Source of the DNA: Guillardia theta CCMP2712
Taxonomy: Eukaryota > Cryptophyceae > Pyrenomonadales > Geminigeraceae
Assembly (NCBI RefSeq): GCF_000315625.1
Contig: NW_005434572.1
Location: 136,583 to 171,235 of the forward strand
Reading direction: 5' to 3'
DNA length: 34,653 bases
Every line of letters begins with the position of its first letter. Within the stretch, counting starts at the first letter, position 1. The position numbers and the translations under genes were made by a program. The notes under the pieces were generated by a model. It had not been told where the DNA came from, searched no databases, and was given only the letters and a program-made list of their open reading frames with translations. Below, in pieces: positions 1-10,008 of the stretch.

Positions 1-60
1 GATGATGAGGAGGAGGAGGAGGAGGAGGAGGAGGAGGAGGAGGAGGAGGAGGAGGAGGGG
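1..60. repeat. GAG/GGA triplet microsatellite
   Basis: The window opens with an almost pure run of the triplet GAG, ending at about 57. It lies just beyond the stop codon of the minus-strand gene that follows, so it is probably 3' flank of that gene. Several similar purine or pyrimidine tracts occur in introns and flanks across the window. Confidence 0.85.
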
Positions 61-117
61 AATTCATGAGAGGGGACGGGGGTGAAGGGAGAGTGAAGAG
101 GGGGGTGACATGCGGTA

Positions 118-628
118 TCAACCTTTCCCTGCCATGGCTTCGGCGGCCTGGCGGTTCTTCTCGAGGCTCTCGAGCTTCTTCTGGTACGACTTGATTAACA
201 TGTCGCATGCGACTCGGTCTTGCCGGCAGCCCTGCCACATGTCAGTTCCTCACTTGCTCGCAGAAGGTATTTTTCATCACCTGCTTCCCCTGAGTCTTCA
301 GATCGTCGAGAATGTCCTGTGCCATGGCGATTGACTTGGCGGCCTTCTGGACGGCGTTACCATGCTGCCTCGGCTCTGCGAGGACACTCTCGATCTCTTG
401 CAAGCACTGACAACCAACCTCGTCACTCGACCTGCGGCAAACTTGCTCAACTTCACTCACTTGCTCAAGATCTTCTGCTAAGACTCGCAAGTTCTCCCCA
501 GTCAGAACTTTGGAGCCCTCGATGAGAGGCTGCAGACAGGGAGGAAGGGAACAAGGTCAGATGCTGCACGACGACACGAGGCCATCATGGCAGACCTCGT
601 TCATTTGACCGCTAGATTGGCGACTCAT
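118..628 (-). CDS. small coiled-coil protein, three exons, unrecognised
   Basis: Proposed exons are 628-596, 529-254 and 189-118, all joined in phase 0, giving 126 residues. The introns are 66 and 64 bases, the usual size here. The third exon reads SYQKKLESLEKNRQ and ends in MAGKG before TGA. The chain has no signal peptide or membrane segment. It is rich in Glu, Gln, Lys and Leu with heptad-like spacing in the second half, so a helical or coiled-coil subunit is likely. The C-terminal part vaguely recalls small BLOC-1-type coiled-coil subunits, but I do not recognise the family. The first exon of eleven residues and its GTCTGC donor are the weakest part. The middle and last exons are firmer. 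Confidence 0.55.
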
Positions 629-1070
629 ATCCGAGCAGCTCCTCCTCCTCTCCCAGCCCTATCAGATCCAGTCTGTTTGAGGTAAGTCAGCCGGAAAGAG
701 TTTAACATTCGAATGGTTTCAGACACGTTGGAAGTTTCAACTTTAGAGAAGTTCTGAGTGATACAAAGTTTGCGAACTTGTAGACTATTGTTGTATCATC
801 TGAGCAAGCGCTGTCTATGACCATGCCATGCCAACTTCCCAATCATGTACTCAGTTCTCTCTCATCTTCTCGCATGTGCTCACGTCTCATCTCCTGTTCC
901 TTGTCTTCTCTTCGCTGCAACTTCACCATTTACAACTCCATTTTGCAGCTTCTCCATTTCGTTGTATTTCTCTAACGATCTCGTAAGTGCCTCATAACCG
1001 CCTCTCCAGGGACCCATAACGTCAATTGCAGCCGTTACACTGAAGAGTCACCGGATATAGTGAGGGGTCC
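629..1070. other. divergent intergenic region
   Basis: This stretch separates the minus-strand coiled-coil gene from the plus-strand gene starting at 1071. I see no convincing exon, tRNA or repeat. It probably holds both promoters. No clear TATA box is visible. Confidence 0.5.
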
Positions 1071-2008
1071 ATGGCAGGGGCAAGGGCAGTAGCGGCATGG
1101 CTGAGCGCTGCCGCTCTGTGTGCTCTTCTTGCTACCATGATGAAAGATGATATTCGAGTTATGCTAAAACAGGTGATGATGTCTTGCTGGCCCTATGCTC
1201 CTCGTCCTCCTCTTGCCCCTCCACTCCCCCACAATCGCTGCCTTGAATTGAATGATTTGACAATGAGCTGACGCTGTTTTCCCCCTCTTTCCCCGCAGAG
1301 ATTGAATTTCCTTAACAACTATTCAGTTAGAACCGATGATTTAGATAAAATGGTAAGAGCAAGACTCGCTCTTCGATGCGCTCTAACGCTACTTGCAGCT
1401 GGAAAAATACAGGATCGAGAGGGACGTCGCGCTTGCTGCCATAGGCCACCACTCGCTCACGGAAGTACCTGCGCACGATCCCAAATCTGAACGAGAAAAG
1501 CTAAGAGAACTGAGGCAGCGTGCGATAGAGAAGGTAGTTTGGTGTACCTGCATTGCAAGGGAATGACATCGTCCTTGGGTGGCAGCTGCACAGAATTTCA
1601 CGGGGGCGACGAGATTATTCTCTCGGGATCAAGGAAGGGGACCTCAAGACTGCAGCGAACCCTGACTGTGACGAGGGGGACGCTCGGCTCGGGCTTTGCG
1701 GGGTTGAGGTTCCATCTCCCGAAGACGAGGAGATGCACAGTGCGGAGGCCAAGGTGGAAAAGCAGCTCACGGCGAGAGAAAAGGCGGACGACGCAGAAAG
1801 GGCTGAGATCATGAAGCAAATCAACTCGAAGAGGCTTGCAAAGGCGCAAGTGCTCATGAAGAAACTCTCGGAAACAGATCAGAGGATCAACGAACTGGTC
1901 CATCACACCTTGAAGGTAGCAAACATCCTTGCCGCTTGGTTTGGCGAAGCTGATCCTCCGCAGGTGGCCGCGATGGCACCGCACACGCCCAGCGGAGATG
2001 AAGGATGA
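1071..2008 (+). CDS. signal-peptide protein with long charged helices, unrecognised
   Basis: Exons 1071-1172, 1299-1352, 1399-1533, 1586-1915 and 1964-2008 give about 221 residues, and all four introns fall in phase 0. Intron lengths are 126, 46, 52 and 48. The start MAGARAVAAWLSAAALCALL looks like a signal peptide or membrane anchor. The rest is hydrophilic and helical, with stretches such as EKYRIERDVALAAI and KQINSKRLAKAQVLMKKLSE that suggest coiled coil. The last intron is a multiple of three and open, so retaining it would add 16 residues. The family is not recognised. A secretory-pathway or organelle location is inferred only from the N-terminus. Confidence 0.6.
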
Positions 2009-2225
2009 TGTGTTGGAGAACGCTGCCAGAGTGCAGAGAAGAAACGCAAACCATCAAAAAACAACAAATTCTTTATTCTTATCGCACAAGCCAATCAACA
2101 AGAGTCATGCATGCCCGTCTTCCCAAGCGAACAGAAAAGTGAATCTCCTTCTTGAGTAAAATTCTATCTTATCATACGAGGACGAGTTCAAGGATTATTA
2201 TACAGGACAACATCGCTACTTGGCA

Positions 2226-3086
2226 TCAACAATGACCAAAGCACTTGGTTGCACCCAGAATGATTATCAGCATGACAACCTAAAAAAACAGCATCTTAAG
2301 CTTCATGCACCACGTCGACTCTAACTCACCGAAACAGAGCCAACAATGATGATCTGCAATTTCAAGTTGTGCCACCAAAGCTTCCTCTGCAGCTGTTTGC
2401 TTGATCTCTTGAATTTCAAGGCTTGTTCGCTCAAGTCGCCTGACTTGTCGACAAGAAGCTCGATCTTGTCACCTCGATCTAAGATCCTCTCGATGTTCTC
2501 TGACATCACTTGCTTGACCTCCTCGATCTCTCCCTTTACCTTGCGAATGTGATCTGGTGCGTTCTGTTCAGTCTACAAGCAGTGAGTGCGCAAAAGTTCA
2601 ACATTACCGGCCTCTGGGTTGCTGTTGTAAAATTCCATCTTCTCGCTCAGCACTTTGCCGAACGTTTTGTTCATCTCATACGCCACAGCTCTACACAACA
2701 TGATCCATGTCAACAACAACCTCACAAGGCATCTCAGGTTGACATTACGTTCCGAGGATGTCCGAATATTTCTCTTCGAACTGTTGTTTGATGTCTTCCA
2801 AGAAGGCAAACGCAATGCGGCGTTGGAAATCCTTGTTGGCCATGCAGATGTACACGATTCCTTGCTCGGTGATGAGGTGGAATACAAACTCGTCATATTT
2901 GTACGAGTGCTTGCCCTCTTGGGTAGAGTCGAACTTCTCAAGAATGGTTCTTGTAACCTGCTGAAAGTTCCCGCTCTCGCTGCACCTCAACGTTAGCAGA
3001 AGCCCGTCTCCATGTGCGCATTGTCACCTTGTGTGTTCGCAGAACACTGTAGTTCCACGACTTATCAGGCTGTACACAATCGACAT
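2226..3086 (-). CDS. VAMP7: VAMP7-type longin R-SNARE
   Basis: Exons 3086-3028, 2979-2749, 2690-2608, 2553-2330 and 2279-2226 join without frame loss into 216 residues, close to the usual 220. Introns are 48, 58, 54 and 50 bases. The N-terminus MSIVYSLISRGTTVF and the following ESGNFQQV form the longin domain (about 1-120), which regulates SNARE pairing. The SNARE helix covers about 125-190 and carries the zero-layer arginine in ERILDRGDKIELLVDK. A C-terminal anchor IIIVGSVSVVMLIIILG ends in a short luminal tail with two cysteines. The family mediates fusion of late endosomal, lysosomal or vacuolar vesicles. The last exon was found by splicing at TCG|gtgagt, which completes the membrane anchor; reading through would truncate it. 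Orthology to VAMP7 rather than another plant-type VAMP72 is a family-level call. Confidence 0.93.
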
Positions 3087-3525
3087 TCTGCCAGCCGAAA
3101 TCAGCATGAATGGGACTGAACAAGATTGCCTCAGAAGTTCAAATACTAAACGACTTCAAGACACTCCCTCAAATTAACATCAACTAGGATATTAGGCAGG
3201 TTATCCATTTGAGGATCACATTTCAATCACCACACTCCCTTCAACACCAACTAATTTTCACCCTGGCTCAGACCAAAACTCTGCAACACTGAACCTTTCT
3301 GCTGGAACAAACTTTCTGGTTTGCCTGGCTCGCAACGGAACCAGCTGGACAACAACCAAACAACTCGCTGCATTGAAAAATATCCTTCATATCATCGATC
3401 TTGGTCTTCATATCATCCTCCGATCGTAGCTCCTCTCCTTTCCCTCCCTGACCTCCGCCAAGCCATGCGCCCTCCTCTTCTGATTTCAATTCCACCTCCC
3501 CACGCATACCGGGCCCGACCCGGCG
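3087..3525. other. upstream region of the VAMP7-type gene
   Basis: No supported exon was found. Open frames exist on both strands at 3268-3573, but they lack flanking splice logic and resemble pyrimidine-rich non-coding sequence. The stretch probably holds the promoter of the minus-strand SNARE gene. Confidence 0.4.
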
Positions 3526-3672
3526 ATGACGGTCCCCCTTGCTACTGAGATTGAAACGGTTTTCAACGGTCATGACATCATCAGGTGCAAGGTCGATACG
3601 TCGAATGAGTTGTCAGGGCTGACGGCAAATTTGGTAAACCATTGCCTAAAATTTGAAATTATGATGAGATGA
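3526..3672 (+). CDS. possible 48-residue ORF or first exon
   Basis: An ATG opens MTVPLATEIETVFNGHDIIR and runs to TGA at 3672, with a possible donor GTAAAC after codon 36. The residue mix looks protein-like, but the reverse strand is also open here, and no downstream exon was found in the simple-sequence DNA that follows. I list it only as a candidate; it may be nothing. Confidence 0.2.
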   Translation: MTVPLATEIETVFNGHDIIRCKVDTSNELSGLTANLVNHCLKFEIMMR

Positions 3673-3769
3673 TAGAATTATTTCTAGTCATTTTGAACGT
3701 GTGCTACACTCCTGAAGTCTATTTTCAAAAGGTCAAGATTCTGGACTACCTCCGTGTTTGTCAACCTGA

Positions 3770-4380
3770 AAGTACCCCTAGTTGAGATAGGGAGTCAACT
3801 CATCCCTACCCCCTACCCCCTCTATTCTGGTCTATAACATGGTAGGAGGTTCACATTTGACTACCCCACCCCGCTACACAACCCTTTCGGCAACTCACAC
3901 CGTGCCTGTCAGCACAGTCACCCCCACCCCACTCGCAACGTCTGATTACTGATCCCCACCCTCGCTTGTTCTGGAAGTACCCTACCCTTTACTAGCCTCT
4001 AGGCTCTTCTACCACCTACCCATGAACATATGGTTTGCTCCACCGTCACCTGTGATAAAATCACAGGTAAGACTACCCACCCTTTTCCCTATGCTAAACC
4101 CTACCCAGTTCAGGCGGTTGAAATGACCACCGGTGGTAGTTATTACCCCATCAAAAAATGATGAAATGACCGGTGTTGAATAATCATTCTACATTATGTC
4201 GGAAGTACCCACCCATAGATCGGAAGAGATACCCGTCCCCTTTTCAATGACCATATCCACCCACCTCACTAAAACGAACAAATATTCTTTACAATGGAGG
4301 GGTAGTGCATACACCCCTGAGATAAACGCATAGGGATAAGGTCACACCACCCCATTGTCAACTACCCCTACCCCCTCCAT
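3770..4380. repeat. C-rich CCCTACCCC-type degenerate repeat tract
   Basis: The plus strand repeatedly shows CCCTACCCC, CTACCCACC and close variants, mixed with short palindromic pieces such as CCTGTGATAAAATCACAGG and ACCACCGGTGGT. A similar tract lies at about 12000-12600, and a G-rich version occurs at 20078-20095. No coding potential is visible. The C runs could form i-motif on one strand and G-quadruplex on the other. Confidence 0.6.
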
Positions 4381-4769
4381 GGACGTGGTTGATGACCACA
4401 GTGAGCCAATACCATCCGCCCGCCCAGCCCCGACCGGGAGTTCCCTTGCTCGCCCCCGCTCCGCCATAACAGCTTCCTCCTCTTCCCAGCTCTTACTTCC
4501 CTCGAGCTTACTGCCTGACAGAGAGCTCCTTGACCTCTTACTTGTCGCACTTCCTTGTTTCTGCCTCACGTCTCTCGTCCTTTGGAAGAATCTGTCTTTC
4601 CACCCCGGCGTGACTAGTTCAACTCTGTTTTGACGAAACGTTCTACGGGACAAATATCTCTTCGCGTCCCCTCTTTTCTTGCAAACATCAATTCAATCTG
4701 ACGTCATATAATTTCTTCAATCTAAGTCACGACATCCTCACATCGGGAAGGACTTCTAAGACACCACCC
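4381..4769. other. intergenic, no supported gene
   Basis: Both strands are open for about 90 to 100 codons, but composition is serine, proline and arginine-rich with no motif and no splice pattern. I treat it as the 5' flank of the gene at 4770. Confidence 0.4.
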
Positions 4770-5135
4770 ATGAACAACTTGTCGCGAAGGCTGGTCAGCC
4801 AAACGGTCGCTCATCAACGCAGATTCTCTCTCACTGCGCACAGAATCACCAAGCTCTATGTATTCGGCATGACAACCTTTGGCTTCACAGGCCTTGGCTT
4901 GATATTCGCCCAGCGAAATTACCAGCGACTCATGTACATGAAGGAACATGGCATTGATGACTTCGAAGGCCACGACCTGCCTGCTTGCGGATGCGGTGCT
5001 GGACATCTCCCTTGCAAGGGATCATCGTCTATCCACCACCATCATCCCCCCTCGACCTTGAGACACTTTGTGACAGGGACAGAACCACCTCACATCGAGC
5101 TGATGGATCGCTGGTTAGCTCCCATTGACCAGTGA
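4770..5135 (+). CDS. small mitochondrial-type single-pass membrane protein
   Basis: A single exon encodes 121 residues. The start MNNLSRRLVSQTVAHQRRF is basic with no acidic residue, as in mitochondrial presequences. A hydrophobic segment follows, YVFGMTTFGFTGLGLIFA (about 30-47), then QRNYQRLMYMKEHG. That layout is typical of accessory subunits of inner-membrane complexes, but I do not recognise the family. A CGCGAGHLPC stretch at about 70 has three cysteines, and a run of four histidines follows at about 89. The first ATG of the frame was chosen; an in-frame ATG inside the hydrophobic segment is unlikely. There is no intron, unlike most genes around it. Confidence 0.6.
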   Translation: MNNLSRRLVSQTVAHQRRFSLTAHRITKLYVFGMTTFGFTGLGLIFAQRNYQRLMYMKEHGIDDFEGHDLPACGCGAGHLPCKGSSSIHHHHPPSTLRHFVTGTEPPHIELMDRWLAPIDQ

Positions 5136-5727
5136 GCATGCGTTGGTCTGAAATACAAAATTTGGGGATGGGAATCATTCCGTATTGAGCTTGGTAAGAG
5201 AAACTGGAAATTGTGAGCTGGACAAGTTGAGATCAGCTTCGTGCTCTTATTGGAGTTGATCGGGTGTCTATCGCTGTGAAGCTGTGCTGTATTTGACGAC
5301 AGCACTCAGATTGTATTTACTGCATTTTTGTCTAAAGTTTGGTTGCAACCCTCTGCAACTTTGTACAACAAGAGATTCGTTGTTTTGAGACTCTCCCTTT
5401 GAATCTAGATCTACTGTAAAACTTACAGATCTGTAATGAAGACCATGCCCTTACCTTTGGTAATGGTTATCGAACCATTTGTGAGAAAATGAAAAGGTCC
5501 ACCGTATGAAACCGAATAATAAGTCTTGCAAGTGCTATGACGGGTTGTGGTAAGATGCACGTGAAGAATAGCGAAATAGACACCACTTGCTCAGATTTCC
5601 AATGAAATTCACTGTACATCATTGATTGATAATGCATGAATGGAACTTGTCTCATGTAACTGAACTGGATCTCATACAGAAGACTAAGAACTCCGAAACA
5701 AAAAGATGGTCGTGCGATCGGACATCA
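5136..5727. other. intergenic between convergent 3' ends
   Basis: This AT-richer stretch lies between the plus-strand gene ending at 5135 and the minus-strand gene ending at 5728. It shows no exon-like segment. It probably holds both 3' untranslated regions. Confidence 0.5.
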
Positions 5728-6939
5728 TCAGTTCAGTTTTTGATCCTTTGTCTCCACTTTCACTGTGCTTCGGCATCTGTTCTTCCTCCCTCTGGATTCA
5801 CTCCGATGGATATTTCGCCTCTTCTGTGAACGCGCCTTTGCCTTCCCCATGGCCTTCCTGTACTTGTCAACTGCTACGTCGCTGTACACGAGAACAACCT
5901 TATATGTGCAATCATCCTTGTCGTAAAACATGGAGCCCTTCAAGTCATTGATAGTGTTCCCTCCCTTTGTCTTGGTGTACAGCGACATCAGGCCAGCCTG
6001 CTGCATCATATTGGAAGCATCGTTGCTGTAGTCCGATCTGCTCGCGTCATGCGCTCGCTTCTGCTTTCCGTTGACCTGCACAGCCTGCTTTACATCTCGC
6101 ACGATTTCTGAAAACGCCTTGTGTATGTCTACCATGTCTGGAACCTGTCCAGGGTCTGAAGGTTTGATGGGAATGAACATCCCGTCTACTCGGAAATGCT
6201 CGTCTTTGCACAAGTAAATCATCCTCCTATCTTCAGCTGCTCTGTCCCTTCCTCCGTCTTGGTGGTAAACCCGCTTCAGCAATGCCATGGCTCCTCTTTT
6301 GCAGGCCTTTTCGATGAAGAGATGCCCCAAGCAAATCATCCTTCCTTTCTCTAATACGACGGAGCAGCCATCAAGACTGGACTTGATCAAGCAGTTGCAC
6401 TCATCCGCTGGAGTTTCATCGCTGTAAGGCATGTTCATAGCTTCACCATTTGCATTATTCTGTCCCAATTCAGTCTGGCAAAGGCTGCTACCTCTCCTGC
6501 TACGTTCATGATCTGAAGCGATGCTCCCATCTTCATGGTTTGCAATGTCGTCAAAAGGGCTATTGACCATCAAATTGGCACTCAACATTCCATCATCGAC
6601 AGGATAGACTCTCTCCAGCGTTTCTTCAAGGTATGTGTCGACAAGACTTGTAGATTGCGCGCCATGACACCCCATCATTTCTGACGAAAGGGCGACCATA
6701 GCGCCGATTTCATCGGGCAGGGGGGAATATCTCCATCGCTCATCGAGGTCGCTAAACATTTCAGAAGGAAGCTCCTCATCGGATCTGGCATGTGCGGAGG
6801 GCTGGATGAAGAAGTCTATGGTGTCAGTGCAGCGGAGGGGGGGAGGAGATGAGGGGATCAGGGCGCACGGGGCTGGAAGCAACACCATGACCAGATTCCT
6901 TGGCAGAAAGCAACTGATACCACCCCCTGATTTGACCAT
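5728..6939 (-). CDS. intronless 403-residue protein, unrecognised
   Basis: One uninterrupted frame runs from ATG at 6939 to the stop at 5728. The first 35 residues contain a hydrophobic, proline-rich segment (LVMVLLPAPCALIPSS), which could be a signal or an over-long start; a downstream ATG at MFSDLDERWRY is an alternative. The middle is acidic with patches such as DETPADECNCL. The segment LGHLFIEKACKRGAMALLKRVYHQ and the later KDEHFRVDGMFIPI look folded. The C-terminus is strongly basic (KAMGKAKARSQKRRN), suggesting nuclear or nucleic-acid contact. No known domain was recognised. Absence of introns in such an intron-dense window is odd and may point to retroposition or recent gain. Confidence 0.65.
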   Translation of the reverse strand: MVKSGGGISCFLPRNLVMVLLPAPCALIPSSPPPLRCTDTIDFFIQPSAHARSDEELPSEMFSDLDERWRYSPLPDEIGAMVALSSEMMGCHGAQSTSLVDTYLEETLERVYPVDDGMLSANLMVNSPFDDIANHEDGSIASDHERSRRGSSLCQTELGQNNANGEAMNMPYSDETPADECNCLIKSSLDGCSVVLEKGRMICLGHLFIEKACKRGAMALLKRVYHQDGGRDRAAEDRRMIYLCKDEHFRVDGMFIPIKPSDPGQVPDMVDIHKAFSEIVRDVKQAVQVNGKQKRAHDASRSDYSNDASNMMQQAGLMSLYTKTKGGNTINDLKGSMFYDKDDCTYKVVLVYSDVAVDKYRKAMGKAKARSQKRRNIHRSESRGRKNRCRSTVKVETKDQKLN

Positions 6940-7853
6940 GAAAGGACCCGTTCGATTCCATCAGGATATAAATGTAAATTACATTCAAACATTTGAAATT
7001 TAATTGTGATATATTTCAAATTGTTGTGTCTGGCATGTTAAAAGTGATGTTATCAAGTGTTGTACCATGCGTCTTCTTTGGTGGAGGCGGATCTGATTTT
7101 TAAAATGATTAAAATCATCATTACAAATACAAAGAAGAGCTGGTATAGTAAATGGTACAAAAATTTGGATACAAAAGAGAGATATGGTTTATTATATTTA
7201 AATACAAGATTTTAATATAATTTTATTTGTACCAGAGTATATTTCTCACAGTACCCAAAACTTGTTAGTTCAATTGATGTCTGCACCGACCCCGCAAGAG
7301 CTCTAGGACTACTAGGACCTCTTCCTAGGACTAATGACCACCAATCCTAGTTGACATTTTGCTAGGCCCTATAGCATCACTCGCTAGTATTGTAGGGATA
7401 GTGATCTACTTCCTGGGTCCTAGGGAAGTCCTAGGGAAGGATGCCGCCCCCTCGCGATGCTGAACTGCCGTACACGAGGGGGAAGGGGAGGAAGGGGCGG
7501 GAAGGAGAGGGATATGATGAGAAGGGCAGGAGCATGAGAGTGCACGATGAACGATGGATTGATCGTTAGGGAGGGAGAGGATGAGGATGTTGAGAAGGTT
7601 GCATCGAGGTGCGTTGACCTGCTGTTGGACCAGCTCGGTTTGAAGGATGAGTAGTAGGGCTGCATGCGAGGCGTGAAGGATTGGCAAGAGGAAGCTGCGG
7701 ATTATACCTTAACTTTGTGTTTGAGAATGAGGGGGAGAATGATTTTGGCGCTGTGAAGAGAAACATTGACTTTGTCTTCTTCCTCAATGCCATGAGCCCT
7801 GATGTGACAATTGAACAGGGGCCGGGCATAGAAATTCTGGTGCAGCTCTCACG
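6940..7853. other. AT-rich then purine-rich intergenic region upstream of lipin
   Basis: From about 6960 to 7260 the DNA is clearly AT-rich, with several TTTAAATA-like words and no exon. The stretch 7290-7440 carries CCTAGG-type words, listed separately. The remainder is G-rich up to the lipin start. Short open frames on the minus strand at 7406-7883 are serine and proline-rich and unsupported. Confidence 0.5.
7300..7440. repeat. cluster of TCCTAG / CTAGGA words
   Basis: Within about 140 bases the words CTAGGA, CCTAGG, CCTAG and CTAGT occur around ten times on both strands, for example CTAGGACTACTAGGACCT near 7303 and GTCCTAGGGAAGTCCTAGG near 7420. The second example is a direct repeat of an 11-base unit. 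The function is unknown. Confidence 0.55.
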
Positions 7854-9940
7854 ATGAAAGCTGTTGCCAAGCGAGTAGCTCAATCTGCAGGCTCTGCCCT
7901 CTGGGCAGGAACAACTGGGCTGACTGACACGGGAGGTGGAGCAACTGACGTCATTGTTGTCCGGTGCGGTTCAGTGCATAATCTTGTGATACTCCATTGA
8001 CGAGCTAAATCTGCAGACACTCGAACGGGAGGCTTGTGAGCACGAGCTTCCATGCTCAGCTCCCCAAGCTGTCGAAGCAGGACTTCATGGGCACCAGGGT
8101 CTCTTTGTTCGTGAACAACATCCCGACAGGCGTGTCGATGGTGCTAGACAGAGAGCTCATCTGCTGCTTCGATGACGGGAGCTACCGCGCGTCCCATGCA
8201 GACTTGGAGAGCATGAACTTGCGCTCTGGAAAGAACACGATTCGCTACGAGATGATCCACCCCTGTAACAATGATAGAAGATACACAGTTCGGGCTAACA
8301 TCCATCTGTGGAATGTCTGGGACAAGATAACGGTTGTTGACATTGATGGGACAGTGACAAAGACAGATGTTGCCGGGTTCGGCGCAGAGAAGTTGGGGTA
8401 CGAATACATCCATTCGGGGGTCTGCGAGGCTGTCACAGAGATCTCAAGGCAGGGTTACCGAATCCTGTTTCTGACCTCTCGCGCTATCACACTCGCTCAA
8501 TCAACACGGGAGTTTCTTTGCACCATTGGTCAGTCGAATGGAGGGACCGGCATGCCGGTAGGCATTGCTCTGCCAGCATTGTTTTGATGTTGACATGTGT
8601 GGTGGTTCAGGAGTTTTGTCTGATTACAACGACTGAGCGTTTTTTGCCTTCCCTCGTGGTTGGTGTGCGATCAGCTGATAAGTTCAAGACTGTGGCCTTG
8701 CAGGTCATGAGCGCTGCTTTCAGTGCACACCTGTCCTGAAGACTTGTACAGGAGATCCTCAGAATTTTCAATCCAGAGATGCAAAGTATCAAGAGGGCAG
8801 ATGATGTAGTCGAGCAGGTATGGCAACCTTCTGCCTTGTCCCTGTTAGCGCCTATTTCTCTCATACGCGTCCCTCCACATCCTCTCTGATTCTGAGCCGT
8901 TCCTTATTCCTGCATCCTGTCATTCGCTTTGCTTTGCAGATTCCTGGTTGGCGTCTGGATACCGCTCCTGTCCTTGTCGGAGCAGAAAAATGGGACAAGG
9001 TGAAGATGGAGGAGGATGAGTTAGGACGAGCTCACGCACCTCCAGCTCTGGCATGGACCCTCTGAGACGGAAGACGATGAAGCCAGCAACGCGAGCACGC
9101 ATGCTGGGAGCGACTCGGACAAGGACAAAGATCGGCTAGGTGTGCCATTTATTTCGCACTCTCTTGCAGAATGTTCACACTTGCTCTTTCCATTCTTCCC
9201 CCTCTCACCTGGCTCCTCCTCTTGCTTGTTGCTCATTTTCCCTACACTTTCCCGTCTCACTGATATGCCATCACAGGAGGCCTTGATGCTGAGGACTCGG
9301 ATGTAGCACAGCGCAACACCTTGAAGCGCGATGCCGACAGCTTCTCGAGCTCCTCTGGCGTCATGGGCTCCGGGTCAAAAGATCCTTCTGGCACGTTCGT
9401 GTGCGGGTTCGGCAACAGATTGACAGACACGGCTGCCTACAACGCCGTGGGAATCCCTCCCGAGAGAAATTTCCTCATCGATCAGTCATCCCAGGTCAGC
9501 CGCAATCCCTTGACTCCTCAACTCGTCTCCTTCACTCCTCTCCTTTCCTTCACTCTTCTCCTCCCCTTGTTTTCCTCCTTCGTTGCCTCTCTAGTTGAAT
9601 CTCTAGATGTCTCCTCTGCTCTCGTCTTACAGTCCTGTCGACGTCACTGACCCTCTCCGTCATAGATAAGGATGACGGGTGTTTATAACCAAGTCTTCGA
9701 TGGCTACACCGGTTTGCTCCCTCACATTCGACGCCTCCTGCCTGCTCTGAACTCAAGAGGGGAGCCTCTCTACCGGAAGAAAGGAAGGTAGGACCTGCTT
9801 TCCTCCTCTCTTGCTCTCACCGCAACTGGTGTCTTGTGATTGCATGTTCGCTCTTGCCCTTTCTTGTTGTGGTACTAACTTGTCCTGCTCTCAGAGGAAC
9901 ATGTCCGCTTGACTGCGACTGCGATGAAGTGGTTTTGTGA
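7854..9940 (+). CDS. lipin-type phosphatidate phosphatase, compact form
   Basis: Exons 7854-7963, 8017-8557, 8611-8703, 8752-8817, 8940-8999, 9046-9139, 9277-9494, 9666-9787 and 9895-9940 give 449 residues. Lipins remove phosphate from phosphatidic acid to make diacylglycerol, using Mg2+. The N-LIP domain begins at residue 1 and contains GGGATDVIVVRHSNGRL. The HAD catalytic motif DIDGT lies at 145-149, with Asp145 as nucleophile and Asp147 as acid/base. The LTSRAI and GFGNRLTD motifs follow. Two things are unusual. The long linker normally between N-LIP and the catalytic half is almost absent. An acidic and Ser-rich insertion of roughly 80 residues instead sits inside the catalytic half before GFGNRLTD. 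The last intron ends with a perfect TACTAAC branch-point word; without it translation stops at 9791. Confidence 0.92.
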
Positions 9941-10008
9941 TGTTTCGTATTTTTTCTTCTTCTGATCTTCTATGAACAAACGTTGTGAATGTGAACACAT
10001 CCTCACAG

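Noticed and set aside
190-253. A 22-base micro-intron in the first minus-strand gene
   Set aside because: A GT..CAG pair 22 bases apart keeps the frame, but a 64-base intron from the same donor to the AATCAAG acceptor also keeps it and matches the usual length.
3770-4380. Telomere-like repeat
   Set aside because: CCCTACCCC resembles CCCTAAA-type telomeres only loosely. It is irregular, internal and mixed with palindromes.
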